A DNA stretch of 14,085 bases from an uncultured Mucilaginibacter sp. (GTDB lineage: Bacteria; Bacteroidota; Bacteroidia; Sphingobacteriales; Sphingobacteriaceae), in assembly GCF_946481715.1 (NCBI RefSeq), contig NZ_CAMLOV010000147.1:1-14085 (forward strand), in the 5' to 3' direction. Within the stretch, counting starts at the first letter, position 1. Each line of letters begins with the position of its first letter. This document shows, in pieces, positions 1 through 8,226 of the stretch. A model generated the notes under the pieces. The model searched no databases. It was not told the origin of the DNA and worked only from the letters and a program-made list of their open reading frames with translations. Made by a program: the position numbers and the translations under genes.

Positions 1-60
1 TCATTAAACAAGCTCAACGATTCCAATGACCCAATGAAGCGAAGCAAATGACTTAATGAC
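1..60. repeat. Palindromic intergenic element, copy 1 (left part cut by window edge)
   Basis: The right arm is AATGACCCAATGA (25-37), a linker containing GCGAAGCA (39-46), then AATGACTTAATGAC (47-60). The same arm occurs at 5056-5092 with one substitution and one indel. The first six bases of the window, TCATTA, match the end of the left arm of the complete copy at 4995-5092, so the window probably starts inside this element. The loop between the arms (about 7-24) does not resemble the loop of the other copy. The arm ends 8 bases before the start codon of the first permease. Confidence 0.75.
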
Positions 61-68
61 TAATTATC

Positions 69-2444
69 ATGCTAAGAAACTACATCAAAATTGCCTGGCG
101 CAACTTAATTAAGGATAAGCAATTCACTTTGCTTAATGTGCTGGGCCTTTCAGCTGGCATTGCCTGTACTTTGCTCATCTATCTTTGGGTGCACGACGAG
201 TTAAGTTACGATAAGATATTCGATAAGGACAGCCAGATTTTCCAAGTGATGGAAATGCGCGGCGCGGGCGAAAATGTTGGTTTAACGGATGAATCTTCTG
301 GCTTGGTTAGCGAAACTATTAAAATCGGTAACCCCGAGATTGAGTACGCCGCACCGGTTGCACCTGCCGATTGGTTTCAAAAATTTACGCTTACAAGCGG
401 TGATAAAAATATGAAAGCTGTTGGGCAATACGTAGGGAAGGAGTACTTCAATATCTTCTCCTTTAAAATGCTGGACGGCGATAAAAACAAAGTGCTGGAG
501 GCCAAAAATAACATCGTAATATCAGATGAATTGGCCAAACGCTTGTTCAATACCCGCGAGGGCGCTATAGGCAAGGTGATCCGTTTTCAGCACGAAAAGG
601 ATTTCTTCGTATCCGGTGTTTTCGAGAAAGTGCCTGTGCATTCCTCGCAACAGTTCGATTTTGTACTTTCGTTTGATTACCTGGCAGATGTACAGGGATG
701 GGTAAAAACCTGGAATAACGGTGGCCCGCATAATTTTGTATTGCTAAAAAAAGGCGCCGATCTGGCAGCTTTCAATAGCCGCATCAGTGATGTGGTTAAA
801 AAGAATAGTGGCGACACCACCCGCAATCTGGTGGCCATGCAGTTCTCTAAAAATTACCTGGCCAATACCTTTAACCATGGTTCGCGGGTTGGGGGCAGGG
901 AGGAATACGTAAAATTGTTCTCGCTTATTGCTGTGTTTATCTTGCTGATAGCCTGCATCAATTTCATGAACCTGTCTACTGCCAAAGCAGCCGGCAGGAT
1001 GAAGGAGGTGGGCATTAAAAAAGTGATTGGAGCGGAACGAAGCCAATTGGTATTGCAGTTCCTGTCCGAATCGTTATTGCTCTCCATCATTACCATGGTA
1101 TTTGCGGTGGCTCTTACCTGGGTGCTGCTGCCGCAATTTAATCAGCTTACCGGAAAAGATATTAAACTGGTGTTCGATGTTCATTTGATTGCAGTGCTTG
1201 TTGGCATAGCGGTGGCTACGGGCATTGTATCAGGCAGTTACCCGGCTTTATACCTTTCTAAATTTAAACCGCTGGCGATATTAAAAGGTAAGCTCAATAC
1301 TTCCCTTGCGGAATTGGTGGCGCGTAAGGGGCTGGTGGTTTTCCAATTTACGCTATCGGTAATGCTTATTATCGCCGTGCTGGTGGTTTATAAGCAGGTA
1401 AAATTCATACAATCTACCGCGCTTGGCTACAATAAGGATAACATGATCCGTTTTGATTCGGAAGGCCGGCTTTCCGGCAACGAGGAAGCTTTTAATGCTG
1501 AGGTAAGAAAAATACCCGGCGTGGTAAACGCAAGCTTTACCCAGCATAATATTGTGGGCCGCAACTTTGGTACAGCCGTAGTTAGCTGGGATGGCAAAAC
1601 ACCCAACCAGGACGTGTATTTCGAAGGCTTTTATGGCGGTTTCAACTTTATCGAAACCATGAACATGCAGGTTACTGCGGGCAGGGCGTTCAATCAAAAT
1701 TACGGCGTGCCTTCAGAAAGCAAGAAGGTAATGGTAAATGAAACCGCTGTGAAAGCCATGCACTTAAAAGGTAATCCAATTGGCCAAAACATCGATATTT
1801 TCGGTAATAAGTACCAACTAATCGGTATTGTAAAAGACTTTCATTTCGAGTCGTTGCACGAAGCCGTGAAGCCATCATTTATCAATTTAGGTTTCGGCGC
1901 CAACCCGTATTTTAAAATAATCGTTAGGATAAAACCAGGCAATCAAAAAGAGACCATAGCCAAGGTACAAAAAGTGTACGAAAGTTTTAACCCGGGTTTC
2001 CCATTCGCTTATAGTTTTTTAGATGAGGCTTATCAAAAACAATATGAGACAGAAACACGGGTATCTGTCTTGGCAAATTATTTTTCGGCATTGGCTATTA
2101 TCATTTCATGCCTGGGGCTGTTTGGGTTGGTTGCATTTACCGCACAAAAAAGGCGTAAGGAAATTGGAATCCGTAAAGTAGTGGGGGCATCGGTAAATAG
2201 TATTACCATGATGTTGACCACTGATTTCCTGAAACTAGTGGTGATTGCCGTAATTATTGCCTTCCCTATGGCATGGTATATTATGCACCAGTGGCTGCAG
2301 GGCTTTGTTTACAGGATAGATATTGGCCCGTTGGTGTTTGTTGTAGCGGCGGCATCAATTATTATAATAACCATACTCACCGTAAGTTTCCAGGCGATAA
2401 AAGCAGCATTGGTGAACCCGGTGAAGAGTTTGAGGAGCGAGTAA
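69..2444 (+). CDS. Duplicated FtsX/MacB-like ABC transporter permease, paralogue 1
   Basis: Inner-membrane permease of 791 residues, built as two MacB-type modules. There is a membrane segment at about 20-41, an extracytoplasmic MacB_PCD-like domain to about 280, and an FtsX-type helix bundle (about 282-303, 332-356, 372-396). A central helix at about 421-441 leads into a second extracytoplasmic domain and a second FtsX bundle (about 670-692, 718-738, 752-773). The FtsX signature appears twice, as KEVGIKKVIGA near 312 and KEIGIRKVVGAS near 697. The motif GIVKDFHFESLH lies at 586-597, as in many Bacteroidota paralogues. Members of this superfamily (MacB, LolC/E, FtsX) normally work with a separate ATPase, for export or for transmitting force across the membrane; none is encoded here, so the substrate is unknown. 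The start fits the shared N-terminus M-(L/I)-(R/K)-x-Y of all three paralogues. No Shine-Dalgarno is seen. Confidence 0.95.
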   Translation: MLRNYIKIAWRNLIKDKQFTLLNVLGLSAGIACTLLIYLWVHDELSYDKIFDKDSQIFQVMEMRGAGENVGLTDESSGLVSETIKIGNPEIEYAAPVAPADWFQKFTLTSGDKNMKAVGQYVGKEYFNIFSFKMLDGDKNKVLEAKNNIVISDELAKRLFNTREGAIGKVIRFQHEKDFFVSGVFEKVPVHSSQQFDFVLSFDYLADVQGWVKTWNNGGPHNFVLLKKGADLAAFNSRISDVVKKNSGDTTRNLVAMQFSKNYLANTFNHGSRVGGREEYVKLFSLIAVFILLIACINFMNLSTAKAAGRMKEVGIKKVIGAERSQLVLQFLSESLLLSIITMVFAVALTWVLLPQFNQLTGKDIKLVFDVHLIAVLVGIAVATGIVSGSYPALYLSKFKPLAILKGKLNTSLAELVARKGLVVFQFTLSVMLIIAVLVVYKQVKFIQSTALGYNKDNMIRFDSEGRLSGNEEAFNAEVRKIPGVVNASFTQHNIVGRNFGTAVVSWDGKTPNQDVYFEGFYGGFNFIETMNMQVTAGRAFNQNYGVPSESKKVMVNETAVKAMHLKGNPIGQNIDIFGNKYQLIGIVKDFHFESLHEAVKPSFINLGFGANPYFKIIVRIKPGNQKETIAKVQKVYESFNPGFPFAYSFLDEAYQKQYETETRVSVLANYFSALAIIISCLGLFGLVAFTAQKRRKEIGIRKVVGASVNSITMMLTTDFLKLVVIAVIIAFPMAWYIMHQWLQGFVYRIDIGPLVFVVAAASIIIITILTVSFQAIKAALVNPVKSLRSE

Positions 2445-2474
2445 ATAGAAGTTGACAATTAAAAATAATACCAC

Positions 2475-2561
2475 GAAAAACCGTTAAAAATCGTTGAAAA
2501 TCGGAGAAAAATCGGGGTAAATCGTAAAACAATCGGTGTAATAAAATTTAATCGGTGTAAT
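2475..2561. repeat. Degenerate AATCG repeats with helically phased A-tracts
   Basis: The 127-base spacer between permeases 1 and 2 holds six AATCG cores starting at 2489, 2499, 2510, 2520, 2531 and 2550. The last two are part of an exact 12-base repeat, AATCGGTGTAAT (2531-2542 and 2550-2561). Short A-tracts centred near 2478, 2488, 2498, 2509 and 2520 are spaced by 10-11 bases, close to one helical turn, which predicts bent DNA. The block ends 10 bases before the start codon of permease 2. No terminator hairpin is visible, so permeases 1 and 2 may share a transcript. Confidence 0.7.
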
Positions 2562-2571
2562 CTTAAATATC

Positions 2572-4992
2572 ATGATAAGAAACTATTTAAAAAGTGCCCT
2601 GCGTAACATTACCCGGCACAAATTTATCTCGTCCATCAACATATTCGGCTTAACGGTGGGGCTTACCTGCTGCCTGCTTATTTTAACTTATATCATTAAC
2701 GAGAACAGTTACGACAGGTACAACAGCAACGCCGACGACACCTACCGTGTAACCCGCACGTTTTATTCGCAACCGGGTGTGGAGAGCCTGCACCTAAGTT
2801 CGGTGGCGCCGCCTTTTGGCCCGTTGCTTCAAAATGCTTTTCCCGATATTAAAAAGATGACACGGGTTTTATATACCGGCACAAGCGCCCTGCACTATAA
2901 GGAAAAGCTGTTTAACGAAAAAGGGACAGCCTTTGCAGACGAAAACTTTTTTGACGTTTTTGATGTGGCGGTTACAAAAGGTAATGCACGGACTGCTTTA
3001 ACCAATCCTTATAGTATTATGCTGACAGAAGAGTTGGCTAAGAAATATTTTGACAGGGAAGACCCGATCAACAAAACAGTCCGACTGGATGATAATACCC
3101 ACGAATTTAAGGTTACGGGTATTTTTAAGCCGTTCCCTGCTAATGCGCATATGCACCCGGAGATGCTGTTATCGTTCAATACTTTAAAGGATAGCGTTGT
3201 ATATGGCGAAAAAAACCTGCAAACTAATTTTGGCAACAACGCCTTCGACACTTACCTGCTGTTCCCCAAAGGATATAACGCAGCCAACATAGAAGCACAA
3301 TTGCCGGCATTTTTAGATAGGTATGTAAATCTTGGCGGCACGGTTAAAACCCATTTGCAAACCAGGCTCGAATTACAAAAATTAACCGATATCCACCTCC
3401 GCTCGCACCTGGATGATGAGTTGGAGCAAAACGGCGACATTAAACGCGTGTACATTTTCTCGGCGATAGCACTGTTTATACTGCTGATAGCGTGTATCAA
3501 TTATATGAATTTGGCTACCGCCCGCTCGGTTTTACGGGCTAAGGAAATAGGTATCCGCAAAGTGATTGGGGCACAGCGCAAAGAAATTATCTCCCAGTTC
3601 CTTAGCGAGTCGGTATTGATAACTTGGGTAGCGCTTATTTTTGCAATAGTGTTAACGGCAGTGACGCTGCCGTTGATCAACCAAATGTCGGGTTTAAGCT
3701 TATCTATAAAAAGCCTGGTGCAATTTAAAATATTACTGCCCATATTGGCACTGCCATTTATTATTGGTTTAGTAAGTGGTATTTACCCTGCAATCTTCAT
3801 GTCATCGTTTATCCCCGCCAAAGTGCTAAAGGGTATGCTGAAGGTGGGCTCCGGTAATGTATCGTTCAGGCAGGTGCTGGTGGTTTTGCAGTTTTCTATC
3901 TCTATTATCCTTATTGTTGCTACCGCGGTAGTATTCCAGCAATTACAGTACATCCAGAGTAAAGCTCTCGGGTTTAATAAAGATAACATCATCACCATGG
4001 GGTATTATAACGGCTTAACACCACAATACAAAGCTTTTAAGGATGACCTGCAGAAAACCGGGTTGGTTAAAGATATAGGGCGCTCCTCACGCATACCTTC
4101 GGGTAGGTTGCTGGATGCGCAGAACGCATCGGTGATGGAAAATGGCACGGCACAGCCGGTGAAATTCGACCTTAAGAATATTACTATAGATTACGGTTTT
4201 ATACCCACTTTCGGCATGCAAATAGTGGCCGGGCGGAATTTTTCGGAAGCTTTTAAAACCGATAGCGTTAACTGCATCATCAATGAGCAGGCTGTTAAAG
4301 AACTTGGATGGAAAACACCTGAAAACGCGATAGGGAAAAATTTAACTTATGGCGGCGTTGATGGCAAAGTGGTTGGCGTGGTTAAAAATTTCCATTTCGA
4401 ATCGCTGCATCAAAAAATTATCCCCATGATATTTAAACTACCTGGCGGCGATGGACTTAATCGTATGTCGATTAAAATAAGCGGTACAAACCCGCAGGCA
4501 TCTATTGCTGCTGTAGAAACTACCTGGCACAAATACCTGCCCGAAACACCATTCGATTATACCTTTTTGGATGAACGTTTTGGCAAACTTTACGAGAGCG
4601 AGCAACAACAGAGCAGTTTGTTCACCATATTCTCGTTCATCGCCATATTTATAGCCTGTTTGGGTTTATTTGGCCTATCGGCATTTACTATTACACAGCG
4701 CGTTAAAGAAATTGGTGTGCGCAAAGTATTGGGCGCCAGTGTACCGCAGATAGTAGGCGAATTATCGCGCGATTTTTTAAAACTGGTAGTTTTGGCAGCA
4801 ATAATTGCCCTGCCCGTAGCTTGGTACGCTATGAATAAATGGCTGCTCGATTTCGAGTTCCGCATCAGCATTAGCTGGTGGGTATTGGCAATGGCAGGGG
4901 TAGTAGCGCTACTCGTTGCTTTTGCAACCATTAGTTTTCAATCGGTTAAAGCGGCATTAGCAAACCCGGTGAAGAGTCTTAGACGTGAATAG
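2572..4992 (+). CDS. Duplicated FtsX/MacB-like ABC transporter permease, paralogue 2
   Basis: Full-length paralogue of 806 residues with the same plan as its neighbours: membrane anchor at about 20-42, extracytoplasmic domain, FtsX bundle beginning about 297, central helix at about 436-458, second extracytoplasmic domain, and a C-terminal FtsX bundle. The signature occurs as KEIGIRKVIGAQ near 324 and KEIGVRKVLGAS near 712. VVGVVKNFHFESLH near 600 matches the second-domain motif of paralogue 1. The C-terminus NPVKSLRRE differs by one residue from the NPVKSLRSE of the other two. Internal sequence is clearly diverged from its neighbours, so this is an old duplication, not a recent copy. The reading frame is intact. 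The cognate ATPase and substrate cannot be named from this window. Confidence 0.95.
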   Translation: MIRNYLKSALRNITRHKFISSINIFGLTVGLTCCLLILTYIINENSYDRYNSNADDTYRVTRTFYSQPGVESLHLSSVAPPFGPLLQNAFPDIKKMTRVLYTGTSALHYKEKLFNEKGTAFADENFFDVFDVAVTKGNARTALTNPYSIMLTEELAKKYFDREDPINKTVRLDDNTHEFKVTGIFKPFPANAHMHPEMLLSFNTLKDSVVYGEKNLQTNFGNNAFDTYLLFPKGYNAANIEAQLPAFLDRYVNLGGTVKTHLQTRLELQKLTDIHLRSHLDDELEQNGDIKRVYIFSAIALFILLIACINYMNLATARSVLRAKEIGIRKVIGAQRKEIISQFLSESVLITWVALIFAIVLTAVTLPLINQMSGLSLSIKSLVQFKILLPILALPFIIGLVSGIYPAIFMSSFIPAKVLKGMLKVGSGNVSFRQVLVVLQFSISIILIVATAVVFQQLQYIQSKALGFNKDNIITMGYYNGLTPQYKAFKDDLQKTGLVKDIGRSSRIPSGRLLDAQNASVMENGTAQPVKFDLKNITIDYGFIPTFGMQIVAGRNFSEAFKTDSVNCIINEQAVKELGWKTPENAIGKNLTYGGVDGKVVGVVKNFHFESLHQKIIPMIFKLPGGDGLNRMSIKISGTNPQASIAAVETTWHKYLPETPFDYTFLDERFGKLYESEQQQSSLFTIFSFIAIFIACLGLFGLSAFTITQRVKEIGVRKVLGASVPQIVGELSRDFLKLVVLAAIIALPVAWYAMNKWLLDFEFRISISWWVLAMAGVVALLVAFATISFQSVKAALANPVKSLRRE

Positions 4993-4994
4993 TT

Positions 4995-5092
4995 GTCATT
5001 GAGTCATTAGGTCATTGAGTCATTATGTTCTGTGATGGCTTTTTGACTTAATAACAATGACCCAATGACGCGAAGCAAAATGACTTAATGAC
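4995..5092. repeat. Palindromic intergenic element, copy 2 (complete)
   Basis: The left arm is GTCATTGAGTCATT (4995-5008), AG, then GTCATTGAGTCATT (5011-5024). The right arm is AATGACCCAATGAC (5056-5069), a GCGAAGCAA linker (5070-5078), then AATGACTTAATGAC (5079-5092). The outer 14-base segments pair along their whole length with one G-T pair. The inner 14-base segments pair with one mismatch. The loop is about 31 bases. The element fills nearly the whole spacer between permeases 2 and 3. It has REP- or MITE-like architecture, but no transposase or target-site duplication is seen. Confidence 0.85.
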
Positions 5093-5099
5093 TAAACTT

Positions 5100-7505
5100 A
5101 TGATAAAAAGTTATTTCAAAACTGCCTGGCGCAACCTGCGCAACCACAAAGCTACCAGTATCATCAATATCGGCGGTTTATCTGTAGGGATGGCCGCGGC
5201 TGTGCTTATATTTATTTGGGTACAAAACGAGTTTAATTATGATAAAAACCAACCGGAAGGTGCAAACATATACCGTATAAAAAGTTATTTAGCAATTGAT
5301 AAAAGCACCACCTGGATATGGGAGCACTCGCCCTATGTACTTGGCGACGCGATGAAAAAAGAGATACCCGAGGTGGAGAATGTTGCCCGTTTGTCTCCTA
5401 ACACCTATAGGGCGGTGTACCTGAATATAAACGGGCAGTTTTTCCCTGAAAAAACAACGGCTTATGTAGATAGCGAATGGTTTAATGTGTTTAAGTACGA
5501 ATTTGTTAGTGGCAACGCCATTGCCTTTAATCAAAACCCCTTTAGCATCATTTTAAGCGAGAGCAAGGCTAAAAAGTATTTCAATAACAGGGATGCTGTG
5601 GGGCAAACTATTAAGATCGATTCGGTAAACTACCAGGTGCAGGCGGTTGTGAAAGATAACCCGGCAAACTCGAGCTTTGTATTTGATGTGCTGATACCTA
5701 TCGCAGCCAAACAGAGCAACAAACGCGAAAAGGATAACGACCTGCAATGGGGCAACTTCAACTACATGACCTTTGTAAAGGTACATCCCGGCGTTATGCT
5801 TAAACCCATCTCGCAAAAAATCAAAGCCATCCTGAAAAAGAACCGTAAGGAAGATAACCTGCAAATAGGGCTTACGCCATTAGCAGCGCTCCATTTCGAG
5901 AATGACCTTCAAAACTCATCACTCGCCCATGGCGATAAAAAGGTGGCTTACATTTTTGTAGCCCTCGGTATTTTACTGTTGCTCATCGCTTGCATCAATT
6001 ATGTAAACCTAACCACCGCCCGGGCAAGCCTGCGCGCCAAAGAAGTGAGCATAAAAAAGATAGTAGGAGCGGGCAGGGGCCAATTGTTTACCCAATTTAT
6101 TGCCGAGTCGTTCCTGGTTAGCGCACTATCGCTGGTACTTACGCTTTTCATTATATGGCTGGCGCTCCCCGCATTTAACCAATTTACCGGGCACAATTTT
6201 TCACTATCGTCGGGGTCGGGTTATATCCTGCTAATCCTCGTTGGCACTTTGCTGGCAGCGGTTGTGCTCAACAGTATCTACCCTGCGCTGCTCCTTTCCT
6301 CATTTAAACCCGTGAGCATTTTTAGGGGCAGCAGCGTTTTGCATGTAAAAGACACCTCGCTGCGTAAAGGGCTTGTGGTTGTGCAGTTTACTTTCTCTAT
6401 ATTCCTTATCATCGGCGTTATCACCATCTACCGGCAGTTAAACTATGTAAACTCGCAAAACCCGGGCTATAAGCGCGAGCAGGTGCTCACTATATCCATG
6501 CCCATAAGTGCCTTTTATAAATATAAAGACGAAGCACGTAAGGCATTGTTCGGAAGCGTTAAACAATCGTTATTATCGCAATCGGGCGTTAGCGCGGTTT
6601 CTATGATGGGCACGCATTCTATACAGGATAACCAAAACCTGTCATCGGGCGGAACAGACTGGGATGGCCGGGCAAAAGACTTTGAACCATCAATTGCTTT
6701 CTTTAATGTGGACCCTGACTATACTAAAATAGTAAAACTAAACATGCTGGAGGGCCGGTGGTTTATCCCGGGCGACCAGGCAGACAAGCGCAACGCAGTG
6801 TTGAACGAAACGGCCGCCAAGGAATTTAACCTGCGTAAACCATATGTTGGGCAACGGTTTGTTTCCCGTGGCGATACCGGGCAGGTTATTGGCATTGTAA
6901 AAGATTTTAACTATAAAAGCATGCACGAGAAGGTAAGCCCGGCGATATTTAAAAACGATCAGGATTGGGTAAACACTTTTTTGGTAGGCGTGGCGCCAGG
7001 TAAACAGGCCGAAGCGATTAAAAAGATAGAAGCCGTTTGGGGTAAATATTTTATCGGCGAACCGGTTGATTATACCTTCCTTGACCAGGAGTTTGATAAA
7101 TTATATAAGGATGATGTAAAATCGTCGGGCTTAATGTCGGTATTCGCAATTGTGGCTGTAATTATTTCTTCTTTAGGCTTATTCGGGCTGGCGGCGTTTA
7201 CCGCAGAGCAGCGCGGAAAGGAAATAGGCATCCGCAAGGTACTGGGTGCAACGGTATCCGGCCTGGTTACTTTACTATCACGGGATTTTATCGTACTGGT
7301 ATTGGCGGCACTTTTAATAGCAGCACCATTGGCGGGCTGGCTGATGGGTAAATGGCTCGAAAACTTTGCCTATCGCATAAACATCGGCTGGTGGGTGTAC
7401 CCGGCGGCAGGGATAATAGCCATTGTCATCGCATTCATCACCATCAGCTTCCAGGCCTTAAAAGCGGCATTGGCCAACCCGGTGAAGAGTTTAAGGAGCG
7501 AGTAA
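5100..7505 (+). CDS. Duplicated FtsX/MacB-like ABC transporter permease, paralogue 3
   Basis: Third tandem paralogue, about 801 residues from the chosen start. An ATG four codons upstream (5088) is in frame but lies inside the palindromic arm. Starting at 5100 gives MIKSYFKTAWRNL, which lines up with the N-termini of paralogues 1 (MLRNYIKIAWRNL) and 2 (MIRNYLKSALRNI). The layout is the same: N-terminal anchor, extracytoplasmic domain, FtsX bundle with KEVSIKKIVGAG near 314, central helix, second extracytoplasmic domain with IGIVKDFNYKSMH near 597, and C-terminal FtsX bundle with KEIGIRKVLGAT near 707. It ends in NPVKSLRSE. The FHFESLH motif of the other two is altered to FNYKSMH, suggesting some divergence of the second domain. 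It is convergent with the acetyltransferase gene downstream, 42 bases away. Partner ATPase and substrate are unknown. Confidence 0.94.
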   Translation: MIKSYFKTAWRNLRNHKATSIINIGGLSVGMAAAVLIFIWVQNEFNYDKNQPEGANIYRIKSYLAIDKSTTWIWEHSPYVLGDAMKKEIPEVENVARLSPNTYRAVYLNINGQFFPEKTTAYVDSEWFNVFKYEFVSGNAIAFNQNPFSIILSESKAKKYFNNRDAVGQTIKIDSVNYQVQAVVKDNPANSSFVFDVLIPIAAKQSNKREKDNDLQWGNFNYMTFVKVHPGVMLKPISQKIKAILKKNRKEDNLQIGLTPLAALHFENDLQNSSLAHGDKKVAYIFVALGILLLLIACINYVNLTTARASLRAKEVSIKKIVGAGRGQLFTQFIAESFLVSALSLVLTLFIIWLALPAFNQFTGHNFSLSSGSGYILLILVGTLLAAVVLNSIYPALLLSSFKPVSIFRGSSVLHVKDTSLRKGLVVVQFTFSIFLIIGVITIYRQLNYVNSQNPGYKREQVLTISMPISAFYKYKDEARKALFGSVKQSLLSQSGVSAVSMMGTHSIQDNQNLSSGGTDWDGRAKDFEPSIAFFNVDPDYTKIVKLNMLEGRWFIPGDQADKRNAVLNETAAKEFNLRKPYVGQRFVSRGDTGQVIGIVKDFNYKSMHEKVSPAIFKNDQDWVNTFLVGVAPGKQAEAIKKIEAVWGKYFIGEPVDYTFLDQEFDKLYKDDVKSSGLMSVFAIVAVIISSLGLFGLAAFTAEQRGKEIGIRKVLGATVSGLVTLLSRDFIVLVLAALLIAAPLAGWLMGKWLENFAYRINIGWWVYPAAGIIAIVIAFITISFQALKAALANPVKSLRSE

Positions 7506-7534
7506 GCAAAACAGGCCACCACGTTGCGTGGGCA

Positions 7535-7564
7535 GCCAGGAGGGGTGTTATAGCCCTTCCTGGC
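7535..7564. terminator. GC-rich hairpin between convergent genes, possible bidirectional terminator
   Basis: Bases 7536-7546 (CCAGGAGGGGT) pair with 7553-7563 (GCCCTTCCTGG) over 11 pairs, two of them G-T, around a six-base loop; 7535/7564 adds one more pair. It lies 30 bases after the stop codon of permease 3 and covers the stop codon of the convergent acetyltransferase gene. Neither strand has a T-run after the stem, so it is not a textbook intrinsic terminator. It could instead stabilise RNA 3' ends or stop polymerase with help. Confidence 0.4.
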
Positions 7565-8099
7565 CTACAAATAAATACATCTGTATCACATCAGCATACG
7601 CCCCGTCTTTTTGTTTTATAGCCTTTACAAACCTTCCTTCTTCCTGAAAACCTAAAGTCTTATACAGGTTTATTGCGTTGTGGTTTGTTGCAAAAACCTG
7701 GAGCACTATTTTTTCAATCGCCCCGCAATTGTTTGCCCATTTAATTAGGGTTTCCATCAGCGTACGGCCAATGCCCATTGCACGGTAGCCGGCGTGGACA
7801 TTAAGGCCCAATTCTCCTACGTGGGCATTTTTTGCTTTTTGCTGCCGGATAAAAAACAGGAAGCCAATTACCTGACCATCCAGTTCTGCGATTAGTAACT
7901 TAGAATTTTTACTGTTATTGATATTGTTTATCCATGCCTTTTCTTCTGCTACAGAGATAGTATATTCCCCGGGCGTAGTAAGTACCTGGTCGGTTGACGC
8001 GAATACAGCCTTAGAATACTGAATGATCTGTTCCGCGTCATTTTCATCTGCCTGCCTTATCGTATAGGCTATCCTAGTTTTGGTTAAATGTTTGGCCAT
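7548..8099 (-). CDS. GNAT-family N-acetyltransferase
   Basis: 183-residue cytoplasmic protein of typical single-domain GNAT size. The family transfers an acetyl group from acetyl-CoA to an amine of a small molecule or protein. The strand before the cofactor loop is about GELGLNV (95-101), followed by the pyrophosphate-binding loop R106-A-M-G-I-G111. The C-terminal motif N139-H-N-A-I-N-L-Y-K-T-L-G-F151 has the Asn and Tyr usual in RimI-like members. Substrate cannot be read from sequence; the IRQADENDAEQI opening and overall pattern resemble general small-molecule GNATs. The gene is divergent from the sugar isomerase gene (272-base spacer) and convergent with permease 3. No clear Shine-Dalgarno is seen upstream of the ATG. 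Confidence 0.92.
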   Translation of the reverse strand: MAKHLTKTRIAYTIRQADENDAEQIIQYSKAVFASTDQVLTTPGEYTISVAEEKAWINNINNSKNSKLLIAELDGQVIGFLFFIRQQKAKNAHVGELGLNVHAGYRAMGIGRTLMETLIKWANNCGAIEKIVLQVFATNHNAINLYKTLGFQEEGRFVKAIKQKDGAYADVIQMYLFVGQEGL

Positions 8100-8226
8100 T
8101 GTCTAAGGTATAAAAATTGAGTATCACTTTATCTCTGTTAAAAAAATCGCTCGACTGCTCTTCATTTGAAGCTCTTCGCCGGAGGCAAGATCCAAGACAA
8201 AATGAGGCTAACTTCTGCAAACCCAA

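Noticed and set aside
7352..7621. 89-codon frame overlapping the end of permease 3
   Set aside because: It is an out-of-frame reading of the permease C-terminus extended into the hairpin spacer; no start signal.
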